The notes under the pieces: model-generated
What the model was told of the DNA's origin: nothing
Seen by the model: only the letters and a program-made list of their open reading frames with translations
Database searches by the model: none
Shown here: positions 32,901 through 40,753 of the stretch, piece by piece
How the letters are laid out: each line of letters starts with the position of its first letter
Position numbering within the stretch: the stretch's first letter is position 1
Program-made: the position numbers and the translations under genes
Source of the DNA: Cellulosimicrobium arenosum
GTDB taxonomy: Bacteria > Actinomycetota > Actinomycetes > Actinomycetales > Cellulomonadaceae
Direction of reading: 5' to 3'
Assembly (NCBI RefSeq): GCF_014837295.1
Contig: NZ_JACYHB010000007.1
Coordinates: 124,001-188,000 of the forward strand
DNA length: 64,000 bases

Positions 32901-34907
32901 CTGACCAACGGGGCCGCGTTCGCCGGCGCCGACGGGGGCGTGACTCTCGACGGGACGGACGACTTCGTCGACCTGCCCGACGACCTGCTCGCCGGGCTCG
33001 AGGACGCGACGGTCTCCCTGGACGTCAGGATCGACCCGAGCCAGGCGACCCCGTACTTCATCTACGGGCTCGGCAACACGAGCGGCACGGCCGGCAACGG
33101 CTACCTGTTCACGACCGGCAACGCGTACCGCACGTCGATCGCGACGGGGAACTGGACCACCGAGCAGACCGTCACCAAGGGCTCGAACCTCGCGCGCGAC
33201 GTCTGGAAGACCCTGACGTGGACGCTCGAGGACACCACGGCCGTGCTGTACGAGGACGGGGTGGAGGTCTCGCGCCAGGAGAACGTCACGACCGACCCGG
33301 GCGACATCGGCGACGGCACGACGCTCGCCAACTACATCGGCCGCTCGGTCTACACGAGCGACAGGTACCTCAAGGGGTCGGTGCGCGACTTCCGGGTCTA
33401 CGACCGGGCGCTCGCGGCCGACGAGGTCTACGGGTTCGGTGCGAACCACACGTCGATCACCGGTGCCGAGCTCGACGAGCTCAAGGTGCCGGCGATCGTG
33501 GACGACGCGAGCTCGACCGTCACCCTCCCGGTGGTGCCGGGCACGGACCTCACGGCCCTCGACCCCGAGCTCACCGTCTCGCCGCTGGCCAGGGTCTCGC
33601 CCGAGAACGGTGCGGTCCAGGACTTCACCGAGCCGGTCGAGTACACGGTCACCGGGCCGGACGGGTCGTCGCGCACATGGACGGTCCAGGCGAAGATCAT
33701 GAACAGCCCGGTCCTGCCGGGTCTGTACGCCGACCCGAACATCGTCCAGTTCGGCGACACGTTCTACATCTACGCGACGACGGACGGTTACGAGGGCTGG
33801 GGCGGCAAGGACTTCTACGTCTGGAAGTCCACCGACCTCGTCGACTGGGAGCGCTCGGACGAGCCGTTCCTCACGCTCGACGGCGAGAACGGGAACGTCC
33901 CGTGGGCCAGCGGCAACGCCTGGGCGCCGACGATCATCGAGCGGGACGGGAAGTACTACTTCTACTTCTCCGGCCACAACCCGACGTACGAGCGCAAGAC
34001 GATCGGCGTCGCGGTGGCCGACAGCCCCGAGGGTCCGTTCACCGCGCAGCCCGAGGCGATGATCACCAACGGCGAGGCCGTCACGTCGGGCCAGGCGATC
34101 GACCCCGCGGCGTTCCAGGACCCCGAGACCGGGAAGTACTACCTGTTCTGGGGCAACGGCTCGCCGCTGTACGCGGAGCTGTCCGACGACATGCTCTCGG
34201 TGAAGCAGGACACGATCCGCCGGATCAGCGGTCTGAACGACTTCCGCGAGGGGCTGTTCCTCAACTACCGGGACGGGCTGTACCACCTCACGTACTCGAT
34301 CGACGACACCGGGTCGGAGAACTACCGGGTCGGCTACGCGACGTCGACGAGCATCGACGGGCCGTGGACCTACCGCGGCGTCATCCTGTCGAAGGACACG
34401 ACGCAGGGGATCCTCGGGACCGGCCACAGCTCGATCCTCAACGTCGCCGGCACCGACGACTGGTACGTCGCCTACCACCGCTTCGGCATGCCGGGGGGCA
34501 ACGGCAACCACCGCGAGACGACGATCGACCGGCTGACGTTCGGCGAGGACGGCCTCATGCAGACCGTCACGCCGACGCTCGAGAGCGTGGAGCCGGTCGA
34601 CGTCGCCCCGCAGCCCGAGGTGCAGCTCACCGTGGAGGCGACCCCGCGCTGCCTCGCGGGCAAGGTCTACCTCGCGGTCCGCGCGACGAACGCGGGCGAC
34701 GTGCCCGCCGACGTCACGCTGACGACGCCGTTCGGCGAGAAGCGGTTCGCCGACGTCGCCCCCGGGAAGAACGCGTACCAGTCGTTCGCGACCCGCGCGA
34801 CGGACGTCCCGTCGGGCACGGCCACGGTGACGGGCACGGCGACGCTGGACGGCACGCGGACGACGACGCCGTACGACGTCACCTACGCCGCCACCACCTG
34901 CGGCTGA
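29979..34907 (+). CDS. Secreted protein with two GH43 catalytic domains
   Basis: A 1642-residue exported protein. Order: signal peptide (about 1-45); LamG-type domain 1 (about 55-270); two atrophied Ig domains (about 275-455); GH43 domain N (about 460-780; Asp in LRDPFIIRS, Asp in VIDSTVAQD, Glu in QGEGPTIF); two bacterial Ig-like domains (about 785-945, the second BIg_2 type); LamG domain 2 (about 947-1150); a DUF5018-like segment (about 1155-1240); GH43 domain C (about 1244-1540; Asp in GLYADPNI, Asp in DPAAFQD, Glu in FREGLFL); shared C-terminal module. The two catalytic domains are of different GH43 types, so dual specificity on arabinan side chains and backbone is plausible. ATG 29979 follows GACGAGGAG. 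Confidence 0.9.
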   Translation: MTSRHDSPPITRSDTRTGRRALAGLLGLALVAPLAPTAAAAATPAAGSTTTALAAAAPTTDGLELWLPLDETAGTVAHDASGNGLDGTLTGTGGGWREGQGLTFGGSNHVDLPDDVLAGHDAVTVSADVWVDTSLTGNYFFYNLGNTAVGSPQTGDGYLFSSGNANYRASISDLAWGREQNTAKAPAGALARGVWKTITYTLGEGTGTLYEDGAQVGQNAAVTITPGDIGDGSTTANYLGKSAYAADNLFRGRMKDFRLYDRALTAAEVADLSADAAADAVAADAAALDLGDTTAVVTDLDLPAKGVGGSAVTWTTSDDGVVAADGTVTRPAAGAEPTTATLTATVSLRGASVTRTFDVTVLPGDGDQAKADAAAAALEVTNLDDVRGNLDLPTAGLHGADVAWATSSGTITPTGDVTRPAYGEDADDVILTATVTVGDATTVRELTAHVPALPEQEDLEGYLFSYFVGEGTSNGEQVYFGLSQGNDALNYQNLNDNQPVLTSELGEKGLRDPFIIRSPEGDKFYQIATDLRIYDGNGWDAAQRQGSRSIMVWESTDLVNWTDQRLVEVSPETAGNTWAPEAYYDESIGAYVVFWASKLYAEDDPGHTGDSYNRMMYATTRDFVNFSEAQVWIDPGYSVIDSTVAQDDDGTYYRFTKDERNNSSSTPCSKFILSEKSAELRSTDYDFVADCIGKANSTGPGINQGEGPTIFRSNEKDTWYLFIDEFGGRGYVPFESDSLDAADWTMSTDYDMPSRPRHGTVLPVTQAEYDRLLSSYQPDAFVESVDDVEVTVRTGSAPVLPATVSAHFADGSTGPADVTWDDVDPASYAQPGEIVVEGSLAPGTSVRARAVITVTDDVVPVEGVSVTPASLEIAVGGARQLTATVTPANASDRTITWSSDDESVVTVSATGLVSAVAAGHAMVTATTADGEHTAYVAVEVSEDLPGLVVRYALDETSGTSAANSAPDSTFGPATLTNGAAFAGADGGVTLDGTDDFVDLPDDLLAGLEDATVSLDVRIDPSQATPYFIYGLGNTSGTAGNGYLFTTGNAYRTSIATGNWTTEQTVTKGSNLARDVWKTLTWTLEDTTAVLYEDGVEVSRQENVTTDPGDIGDGTTLANYIGRSVYTSDRYLKGSVRDFRVYDRALAADEVYGFGANHTSITGAELDELKVPAIVDDASSTVTLPVVPGTDLTALDPELTVSPLARVSPENGAVQDFTEPVEYTVTGPDGSSRTWTVQAKIMNSPVLPGLYADPNIVQFGDTFYIYATTDGYEGWGGKDFYVWKSTDLVDWERSDEPFLTLDGENGNVPWASGNAWAPTIIERDGKYYFYFSGHNPTYERKTIGVAVADSPEGPFTAQPEAMITNGEAVTSGQAIDPAAFQDPETGKYYLFWGNGSPLYAELSDDMLSVKQDTIRRISGLNDFREGLFLNYRDGLYHLTYSIDDTGSENYRVGYATSTSIDGPWTYRGVILSKDTTQGILGTGHSSILNVAGTDDWYVAYHRFGMPGGNGNHRETTIDRLTFGEDGLMQTVTPTLESVEPVDVAPQPEVQLTVEATPRCLAGKVYLAVRATNAGDVPADVTLTTPFGEKRFADVAPGKNAYQSFATRATDVPSGTATVTGTATLDGTRTTTPYDVTYAATTCG
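33092..33190 (+). repeat. Near-identical DNA shared with the next gene (LamG domain copy)
   Basis: 98 of 99 bases match 35575-35673; the only difference is at 33156/35639. The stretch encodes the core of LamG domain 2 (NGYLFTTGNAYRTSIATGNW). The surrounding LamG regions are similar but clearly diverged, so a local gene conversion or recent exchange is likely. Confidence 0.9.
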
Positions 34908-34933
34908 CCCACCCCGCGAGGTAGAACCACAGG

Positions 34934-34968
34934 TCGCGAGGTAGCACCCCCCGGGTGCTACCTCGCGA
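34934..34968 (+). terminator. Perfect 16-bp hairpin after the double-GH43 gene, copy B of a duplicated element
   Basis: Arms 34934-34949 and 34953-34968 pair perfectly (TCGCGAGGTAGCACCC) with loop CCC. Together with its left flank it matches the element at 19703-19791. Such a stem is a likely terminator and also a hard template for sequencing. Confidence 0.8.
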
Positions 34969-35090
34969 CCGCCGGTCCTACCTCGCGCAACGCACATCCC
35001 ACGCGACGCGGAGCCGCACCAAGACCCCCCCCCCCGGGCGGCCAACACCCCCGGGGCGGGGCCCCCCCCCCCGCCCCCCCCCCCCCCCCC
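34968..35090. other. Suspected assembly artefact: degraded duplicate followed by poly-C tracts
   Basis: 34968-35022 is a copy of 35091-35145 with its first 36 bases identical and then a growing number of A/T-to-G/C changes. It is followed by C runs of 11 (35025-35035), 11 (35062-35072) and 17 (35074-35090). The copy even covers the ribosome site and start codon of the next gene in corrupted form. This pattern fits low-quality read ends at the adjacent strong hairpin rather than real sequence. Confidence 0.7.
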
Positions 35091-35143
35091 ACCGCCGGTC
35101 CTACCTCGCGCAACGCACATCCCACTCGACGAGGAGCAGCACC

Positions 35144-37750
35144 ATGACAGAAGAGACGACGCGCCGAGCTGCCCGACGGCGGCGGCGCACCACCGGCATC
35201 GCCGTCGGGCTGGTCGGGGCCCTGGCCGCGACGATGCTGGGTTCGGCGGGGGCGACCGCCGCGCCCGTCGCGAGCGCGGTCGGCGGGGCCGACGACGCGG
35301 GGCTCGTCGCGTGGTACCCGCTCGACGCGGCCAGCACGTCGGGCGGCACGACGGCGAACCTCGCCGCCGGGTCGACGTTCGGTGCGGCGACCGTGAACGG
35401 GGCGCAGGCCACCGCCGACGGGCTCACGCTCGACGGCACCGACGACTACGTCGACCTCCCGGACGACATCCTCGCCGGGCTCACGGACGCGACGGTCAGC
35501 CTCGACGTCCTCGTCGCGACCGACCAGGCCACGCCCTACTTCATCTACGGGCTCGGCAACAGCAGCGGCAGCAACGGCAACGGCTACCTGTTCACGACCG
35601 GCAACGCGTACCGCACGTCGATCGCGACGGGGAACTGGTCCACCGAGCAGACCGTCACCAAGGGCTCGAACCTGACGCGCGGCGTCTGGAAGACCCTGAC
35701 CTACACGCTCTCGGGCACGACCGCGACGCTCTACGAGGACGGCGTCCAGGTCGAGCAGGCCACGAACGTCACGACCGACCCGGGCCAGATCGGGGCCGGG
35801 GCGACCACGGCGAACTACGTCGGCCGGTCGCTGTACTCGGGCGACCGGTACCTCAAGGGCCAGGTGCGCGACTTCCGCCTCTACGACCGCGCGGTCACCG
35901 CGGCCGAGGCGGCCGAGCTCGCGACCGAGACCTCCACCGCAGCGGTCGACGCCGATGCCGCGACGCTCGACCTCGGTGTCACGAGCGCGGTCACGGCGGA
36001 CCTCGTGCTGCCCACGGCCGCCGCGCAGGGCTCGCTCGTCACGTGGTCGTCGTCCGACCCGGCGGTCGTCTCCGCGACCGGCGACGTCACGCGCCCCGCA
36101 GCGGGCGAGGACGACGCGACGGTGACCCTCACCGCGCTCCTCACGCGGGGCGCCGTCGCGCGCACCGTGACGTTCGAGGTCACGGTGCTCGCCGAGCTGG
36201 ACGCGGCCGAGGCCGCGCAGTGGGACGCCGAGCACGTGTCGATCCCGAACCTGGACGACGTGCGCGGCAACATCACGCTCCCGGACGAAGGCGTGAACGG
36301 CTCGTCGCTCACCTGGGTCAGCGGGGACACCGCGACGATCTCGCCCACCGGTGAGGTGACGCGTCCGGCGTCCGGGGAGCAGGCCGTCGTCGTGCAGCTC
36401 ACCGTCACGGCGTCCACGGACGGCGAGACCGCGACGCACGTCTACGAGGCCACGGTCCTGCCGCTGCCGGCCGAGGCGGACTACGAGGGCTACTTCTTCC
36501 CGTACTTCGAGGGGGAGAGCACGCCCGACGGCGAGTCGGTGTACTTCTCCGTGAGCGACGGCAACGACCCGCTCGACTGGATCGAGCTCAACGAGGGCGA
36601 GCCGGTGCTCACCTCCGAGCTGGGCGAGAAGGGCCTGCGCGACCCGTTCATCATCCGCTCGCCCGAGGGCGACCGGTTCTACCTGCTCGCGACCGACCTG
36701 CGGATCTACGGGGGCAACGACTTCGGCAACGCGCAGGAGCGCGGGTCGCTGAACCTCATGATCTGGGAGTCCACGGACCTCGTGCACTGGTCCGACCAAC
36801 GGGCCGTGAAGGTCTCGAGCGACTACGCGGGCAACACGTGGGCGCCCGAGGCGTTCTACGACGCGCAGCGTGGCGAGTACATCGTCTACTGGGCCTCGGC
36901 GCTCTACCCGACGACCGAGACGGACGGCCGGCGGATCTCGACCAGCTACCAGCGCATGATGTACGCCACGACGCGCGACTTCGTGACGTTCACCGAGCCG
37001 CAGGTGTGGATCGACGAGAAGCGCGGCAACGGGCTCGGGATGATCGACTCGTCGATCGTCGAGGAGGACGGGACGTACTACCGGTTCACCAAGGACGAGG
37101 CGTACATGATCCCGCGCCTGGAGAGGTCGACGGACCTGCGCTCGACCGACTGGGAGCTCGTCGCGGAGAAGATCGGGCTCGGCCAGCCGAACCCGTGGGG
37201 CGGGACGTTCACGAACGGTGAGGGCCCGACGGCGTTCCGGTCCAACACCGAGGAGAAGTGGTACCTCTTCATGGACCAGCCCAGCTACCACGGCGGCCAG
37301 GGCTACATGGCGTTCGAGTCCACGGACCTCGACTCCGGGGACTGGACCTCGGTCGACGCGCACCTGCCCACGAGCCCGCGGCACGGGACGGTCCTGCCGA
37401 TCACCGCTGCGGAGCAGGCTGCGGTCCTCGCGGCGTACGGGGACGAGCCGCCGGCACCAGAGCTCGCGCTCGACGTGCAGGTCGTGCCGCGCTGCCTGGC
37501 GGGCAAGGCGTACGTCGCGGTCCGCGCGACGAACGCCGACGAGGTCCCGGTCGACATCGCGCTGAGCACCCCGTACGGCGCGAAGTCGTTCGCGGACGTG
37601 GCCCCGGGCAAGAACGCGTACCAGTCGTTCGCGGTGCGGGCCCCGTCGGCGGCGGCGGCCGGCGTGACCGTCACGGCGACGGGCGTCGTCGAGGGCGAGA
37701 CCGTCACCTCGACCGAGGCGCTGGACTTCGGGGCGGTCGACTGCGCCTGA
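35144..37750 (+). CDS. Secreted GH43 glycosidase with LamG and Ig-like domains
   Basis: An exported 868-residue protein: Arg-rich n-region and signal peptide (about 1-45), LamG-type domain (about 50-255), two atrophied bacterial Ig domains (about 260-440), GH43 catalytic domain (about 445-765), and the shared C-terminal module with both cysteines. Catalytic candidates are Asp in LRDPFIIRS, Asp in MIDSSIVEE and Glu in GEGPTAFRS. It is a paralogue of the N-terminal half of the preceding protein (same domain order and motifs), which points to gene duplication followed by fusion or loss of the second catalytic half. ATG 35144 follows GACGAGGAGC; the longer upstream frame runs through the suspect poly-C tract. 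Confidence 0.9.
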   Translation: MTEETTRRAARRRRRTTGIAVGLVGALAATMLGSAGATAAPVASAVGGADDAGLVAWYPLDAASTSGGTTANLAAGSTFGAATVNGAQATADGLTLDGTDDYVDLPDDILAGLTDATVSLDVLVATDQATPYFIYGLGNSSGSNGNGYLFTTGNAYRTSIATGNWSTEQTVTKGSNLTRGVWKTLTYTLSGTTATLYEDGVQVEQATNVTTDPGQIGAGATTANYVGRSLYSGDRYLKGQVRDFRLYDRAVTAAEAAELATETSTAAVDADAATLDLGVTSAVTADLVLPTAAAQGSLVTWSSSDPAVVSATGDVTRPAAGEDDATVTLTALLTRGAVARTVTFEVTVLAELDAAEAAQWDAEHVSIPNLDDVRGNITLPDEGVNGSSLTWVSGDTATISPTGEVTRPASGEQAVVVQLTVTASTDGETATHVYEATVLPLPAEADYEGYFFPYFEGESTPDGESVYFSVSDGNDPLDWIELNEGEPVLTSELGEKGLRDPFIIRSPEGDRFYLLATDLRIYGGNDFGNAQERGSLNLMIWESTDLVHWSDQRAVKVSSDYAGNTWAPEAFYDAQRGEYIVYWASALYPTTETDGRRISTSYQRMMYATTRDFVTFTEPQVWIDEKRGNGLGMIDSSIVEEDGTYYRFTKDEAYMIPRLERSTDLRSTDWELVAEKIGLGQPNPWGGTFTNGEGPTAFRSNTEEKWYLFMDQPSYHGGQGYMAFESTDLDSGDWTSVDAHLPTSPRHGTVLPITAAEQAAVLAAYGDEPPAPELALDVQVVPRCLAGKAYVAVRATNADEVPVDIALSTPYGAKSFADVAPGKNAYQSFAVRAPSAAAAGVTVTATGVVEGETVTSTEALDFGAVDCA
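35575..35673 (+). repeat. Near-identical DNA shared with the preceding gene (LamG domain copy)
   Basis: Partner of 33092-33190; 98 of 99 bases identical, including a 64-base uninterrupted run. Confidence 0.9.
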
Positions 37751-37756
37751 CCCCCG

Positions 37757-37815
37757 CCGAGACGTGAGCTGCCGCTCCTGAATCACCGGATCAGGGGCGG
37801 CAGCTCACGTCTCGG
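37757..37815. terminator. Long hairpin closing the arabinan locus, related to 8549-8608
   Basis: A 59-nt inverted repeat (CCGAGACGTGAGCTGCCGC and its complement) with one mismatch and one bulged A, 6 nt after the GH43 stop codon. The sequence matches the hairpin at 8549-8608 over most of both arms. Confidence 0.8.
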
Positions 37816-37951
37816 CACTTCTGGGTCGGGTGAAGTGCGGGTAGTTCTGGCTTCAACCGCCGTCGGGATGGCAGGATGTCCTTGCTGGACGACCGTCCAG
37901 AAGGGGCTCGGGCCGTCCCGACCGCTGCCGCACGAACGACGAGGTTCCCGC

Positions 37952-38620
37952 GTGACGATGCTCAAGCGCCTGCTGGCAGCGACGGTGGTCGCCGGTGCCC
38001 TGACCCTGACCCTGACGAGCGTACCGGCCGTCGCCGCGACGGAGCCGGGCCCCACGGGCGTCGACGTGCACGTCACGATCAGCGACCGCACCGTGCCCGA
38101 CGACGCGAGCGTCGTCGTCGAGGGCGAGCGCCCGTTCCGTGTGGGCGGGGAGATCGTCGTGGTCGCGAGCGGCTTCGCTCCGCAGACCGACTACGCGGTG
38201 TGGTTGCACAGCGACCCGGTGCTTCTCGCCACGGTCACGACGGACGCGGCGGGTGATGCGCGCCTCACCGCGACGATCCCTCAGAGCGTCGACCCCGGCA
38301 CGCACGACGTCCGCGTCGTGTCGAGCACCGGCGCCGAGGCGGTGTCCGAGCCGTTCCGCATCGAGGCGGCCACCGCACCGACGACCGACCCGACGGGCCC
38401 GACGGGTGGCGGCACGGATCCGGAGGACGGGACCTCGTCCGGCCCGGGTGCCACCGACGCGGCCTCGGGAGCGGACGACCTCGCCAGGACCGGAGCCGGC
38501 CTCACCGGGCTCGCGGCCCTCGCCGCCGCGGCGGTCACCGCCGGGGTGGTCCTGCGCCGCAACGCCGCTCAGGGGCGCGCTCAGGGCCGCGCCGCGAACC
38601 GCTCCAGCAGGTCGGCGTGA
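37952..38620 (+). CDS. Secreted surface protein with LAxTG sortase signal
   Basis: A 222-residue exported protein of unknown function. It has a signal peptide (LAATVVAGALTLTLTSVPAVA, cut near residue 29), one beta-rich domain (about 30-145, Ig-like in appearance), a Pro/Thr/Gly/Ser linker (about 147-185), then the wall-sorting signal: LARTG, a hydrophobic segment (LTGLAALAAAAVTAGVVL) and an Arg-rich tail. LAxTG is the class E sortase motif common in actinobacteria. I prefer GTG 37952 (GAGG 7 nt upstream) to ATG 37958. Its 3' end overlaps the convergent trkA-type gene by 40 bp. It lies just beyond the arabinan locus, but nothing shows it belongs to that system. Confidence 0.82.
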   Translation: MTMLKRLLAATVVAGALTLTLTSVPAVAATEPGPTGVDVHVTISDRTVPDDASVVVEGERPFRVGGEIVVVASGFAPQTDYAVWLHSDPVLLATVTTDAAGDARLTATIPQSVDPGTHDVRVVSSTGAEAVSEPFRIEAATAPTTDPTGPTGGGTDPEDGTSSGPGATDAASGADDLARTGAGLTGLAALAAAAVTAGVVLRRNAAQGRAQGRAANRSSRSA

Positions 38621-39339
38621 CCGGAGCAGATGAGCAGGTCGTTCGCGCTGATCCGGGACTCCGGCGTCGCGTAGACGAAGTCCTCGCCCGGTGACTTCAC
38701 CCCGATCACGGTGACGCCGTAGCGCCCCCGGATCTTCGACTGCTCGAGGGTGAAACCCTGCACCTCGCGCGGCGGGCGCATCTTGACGATCGTGAAGCCG
38801 TCCTCGACCTCGATGTAGTCCAGCAGCTTCCCGGACACCAGGTGCGCCACGCGCTTGCCCGCGTCGGCCTCGGGGAACACGACGTGGTGCGCGCCGATCC
38901 GCTGCAGGATCCGTCCGTGCTCGGCCGAGATCGCCTTGGCCCAGATCTGCGGGGTCCCCAGGTCCACGAGGTTGCCGGTGATGAGCACGCTCGCCTCGAG
39001 CGACGTGCCCACGCCGACGACGGCGGCCGGGAAGTCGCGTGCGCCGAGCTGCTCCAGCGCCACGGGGTTCGACGCGTCCGCCTCGACGAGGGGAAGCTGA
39101 CCGCTCCACTGCGCGACGAGATCCGCGTCGCGCTCGACGGCGAGGACGTCCTGTCCGAGCCGGTCGAGGGTCGAGGCGATCGCGGAGCCGAAGCGGCCGA
39201 GCCCGATGACCAGCACGCCCGCGTCCTTCGCGGAGCGGGAGTCGCCACGGCGCGTGCGCTCGCGGCTGCGTTCGGCGATGCGCTGCGCGACGGCGTCGTT
39301 CGACCTGGGGGTGTCGTCACGCGGCTGCTTGTCGGTCAC
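38581..39339 (-). CDS. Potassium uptake regulatory subunit, TrkA/KtrA family
   Basis: The cytoplasmic gating subunit of a Trk/Ktr potassium system. The 252-residue protein has an RCK N domain with nucleotide-binding Rossmann motif (VLVIGLGRFGSAIASTL, about 42-58, and the acidic end of strand 2, VERD) and an RCK C domain (about 165-250). A charged N-terminal extension of about 40 residues precedes it. It follows the TrkH-type gene on the same strand after 37 bp, so the two form an operon. The overlap with the convergent LAxTG gene is confined to the last 13 codons. Confidence 0.92.
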   Translation of the reverse strand: MTDKQPRDDTPRSNDAVAQRIAERSRERTRRGDSRSAKDAGVLVIGLGRFGSAIASTLDRLGQDVLAVERDADLVAQWSGQLPLVEADASNPVALEQLGARDFPAAVVGVGTSLEASVLITGNLVDLGTPQIWAKAISAEHGRILQRIGAHHVVFPEADAGKRVAHLVSGKLLDYIEVEDGFTIVKMRPPREVQGFTLEQSKIRGRYGVTVIGVKSPGEDFVYATPESRISANDLLICSGHADLLERFAARP

Positions 39340-39376
39340 TGCGGTCCTCCTGGACGCGATGGGGACGGGGACGGGG

Positions 39377-40753
39377 TCACCCGATGATCGGACGTTCCTC
39401 CGGGTAGCGAACGATACGGCGTCGGTCGCGCAGCGCGAGCGCGGCGGCGAACGTCATGGTCCCCGTGCGGCCGACGAACATGAGGACGACCAGGACGTAC
39501 TTCCCCGCGTCCGGGAGCGTGGGAGTGATCCCGGTGCTCAGCCCGACGGTCGCGAACGCGGAGATCGTCTCGAACAGCACGACGTCCAGGGACTCCCCGG
39601 TGATCTCGAGCAGCAGGAGGCTGGCGAGCAGCACGGCGCTCGCGCCGACGAACGTCACGGCGACGGCGAGGCGCAGGGTGTCACGGGGGATGCGCCGCCC
39701 GTAGACGTCCATGTCCCGGTCCCCGCGGGCCTCCGCGACGATCGCGAGGAGCATGACGGCGAGGGTCGTGACCTTGATGCCACCGGCGGTCGACGCCGAG
39801 CCGCCGCCGACGAACATCAGCGCGTCGGTGAGCAGCCAGCTCGCCTCGTGCATGCCGGCGGTGTCCACGGTCGAGAAGCCGCCCGAGCGCGGCATGACGC
39901 CGGCGAAGAGCGACGCGAGGATCTTCTCGTCGAACGGCAGGCCCGCGATCGTCTTCTGGTTCCCCCACTCGACCGCGCCGTAGAGCAGCGTCCCGATCCC
40001 CACGAGCGCGGCGCTCATGGTGAGCGTGATCTTGGTGTGCAGGCTCAGGCGCGAGACCCGGCGCCGGGTGCGCAGGACGTTGAGGATCACGGGGAAGCCG
40101 AGGGAGCCGATGAAGACGCCGAGGATGATCGGCAGGCACAGCATCCAGTCACCCACGTACGGGGTCAGGCCCTCCGGCGTCGGGACGAAGCCCGCGTTGT
40201 TGAACGCGGAGATGCCGTAGAAGATCCCGTGCCAGGCGGCCTCCCCGACGGTCTCCTCGAGGACGAGGAACCGTGGGAAGAGCAGCAGCGCGATGAGGAG
40301 CTCGAGCGCCGTGGATGTGATGATGACGACCCGCACCAGGGAGCCGACCTCGCCGAGCCGCGTCGTCTTCGTCTCGGACGCCGTGAGGAGCTTCTGCGTG
40401 AGCCCGATCCGCCGCGAGACGGCCATCCCGAGGATCGACGCGAGCGTCATGATCCCCAGCCCGCCCACCTTGATGCCGATCAGGATGACCACCTGGCCGT
40501 ACGTGGACCAGTAGGTCCCCGTCGGCACGACCACGAGACCTGTGACGCACACGGCCGACGTCGCCGTGAACAGCGCGTCCACGAACGAGGCGGAGCGGCC
40601 GGAGGCCGTCGCCCACGGCGCGAGCAGCAGCGCCGTGAACAGCGCGACCACGGCGCCGAAGACGGTGACGGCGAGCCGTGCGGGCGATTGACGGGCCAGC
40701 CGGTCGACGATCTCGCGTCCCCGGAACAGGCGACCGGTCACGCCCGCCGCCAT
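39377..40753 (-). CDS. Potassium uptake channel subunit, TrkH/KtrB family
   Basis: Membrane K+ translocating subunit of 458 residues with about ten hydrophobic segments in the usual four-fold membrane-pore-membrane layout. Selectivity-filter glycines can be seen in the repeats: ATSAVCVTGLV, ISAFNNAGFVP, GGGSASTAGGIKV and SAFATVGLSTGI. I chose the start MAAGVTGRLF at 40753, which has GAGGGAG 5-6 nt upstream; the extra N-terminal 25 residues of the longer frame are Arg/Pro-rich and not conserved in character. Operon with the downstream trkA-type gene. Confidence 0.93.
   Translation of the reverse strand: MAAGVTGRLFRGREIVDRLARQSPARLAVTVFGAVVALFTALLLAPWATASGRSASFVDALFTATSAVCVTGLVVVPTGTYWSTYGQVVILIGIKVGGLGIMTLASILGMAVSRRIGLTQKLLTASETKTTRLGEVGSLVRVVIITSTALELLIALLLFPRFLVLEETVGEAAWHGIFYGISAFNNAGFVPTPEGLTPYVGDWMLCLPIILGVFIGSLGFPVILNVLRTRRRVSRLSLHTKITLTMSAALVGIGTLLYGAVEWGNQKTIAGLPFDEKILASLFAGVMPRSGGFSTVDTAGMHEASWLLTDALMFVGGGSASTAGGIKVTTLAVMLLAIVAEARGDRDMDVYGRRIPRDTLRLAVAVTFVGASAVLLASLLLLEITGESLDVVLFETISAFATVGLSTGITPTLPDAGKYVLVVLMFVGRTGTMTFAAALALRDRRRIVRYPEERPIIG

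Noticed and set aside
29997-35120. 1707-aa minus-strand open frame opposite the double-GH43 gene
   Set aside because: Its start would lie in the poly-C artefact (Gly-rich N-terminus) and it has no family motif.
34955-35143. N-terminal extension of the GH43 protein starting at 34955
   Set aside because: It would run through the hairpin and poly-C tract and place 63 Arg/Pro-rich residues before a normal signal peptide; ATG 35144 has a good ribosome site.
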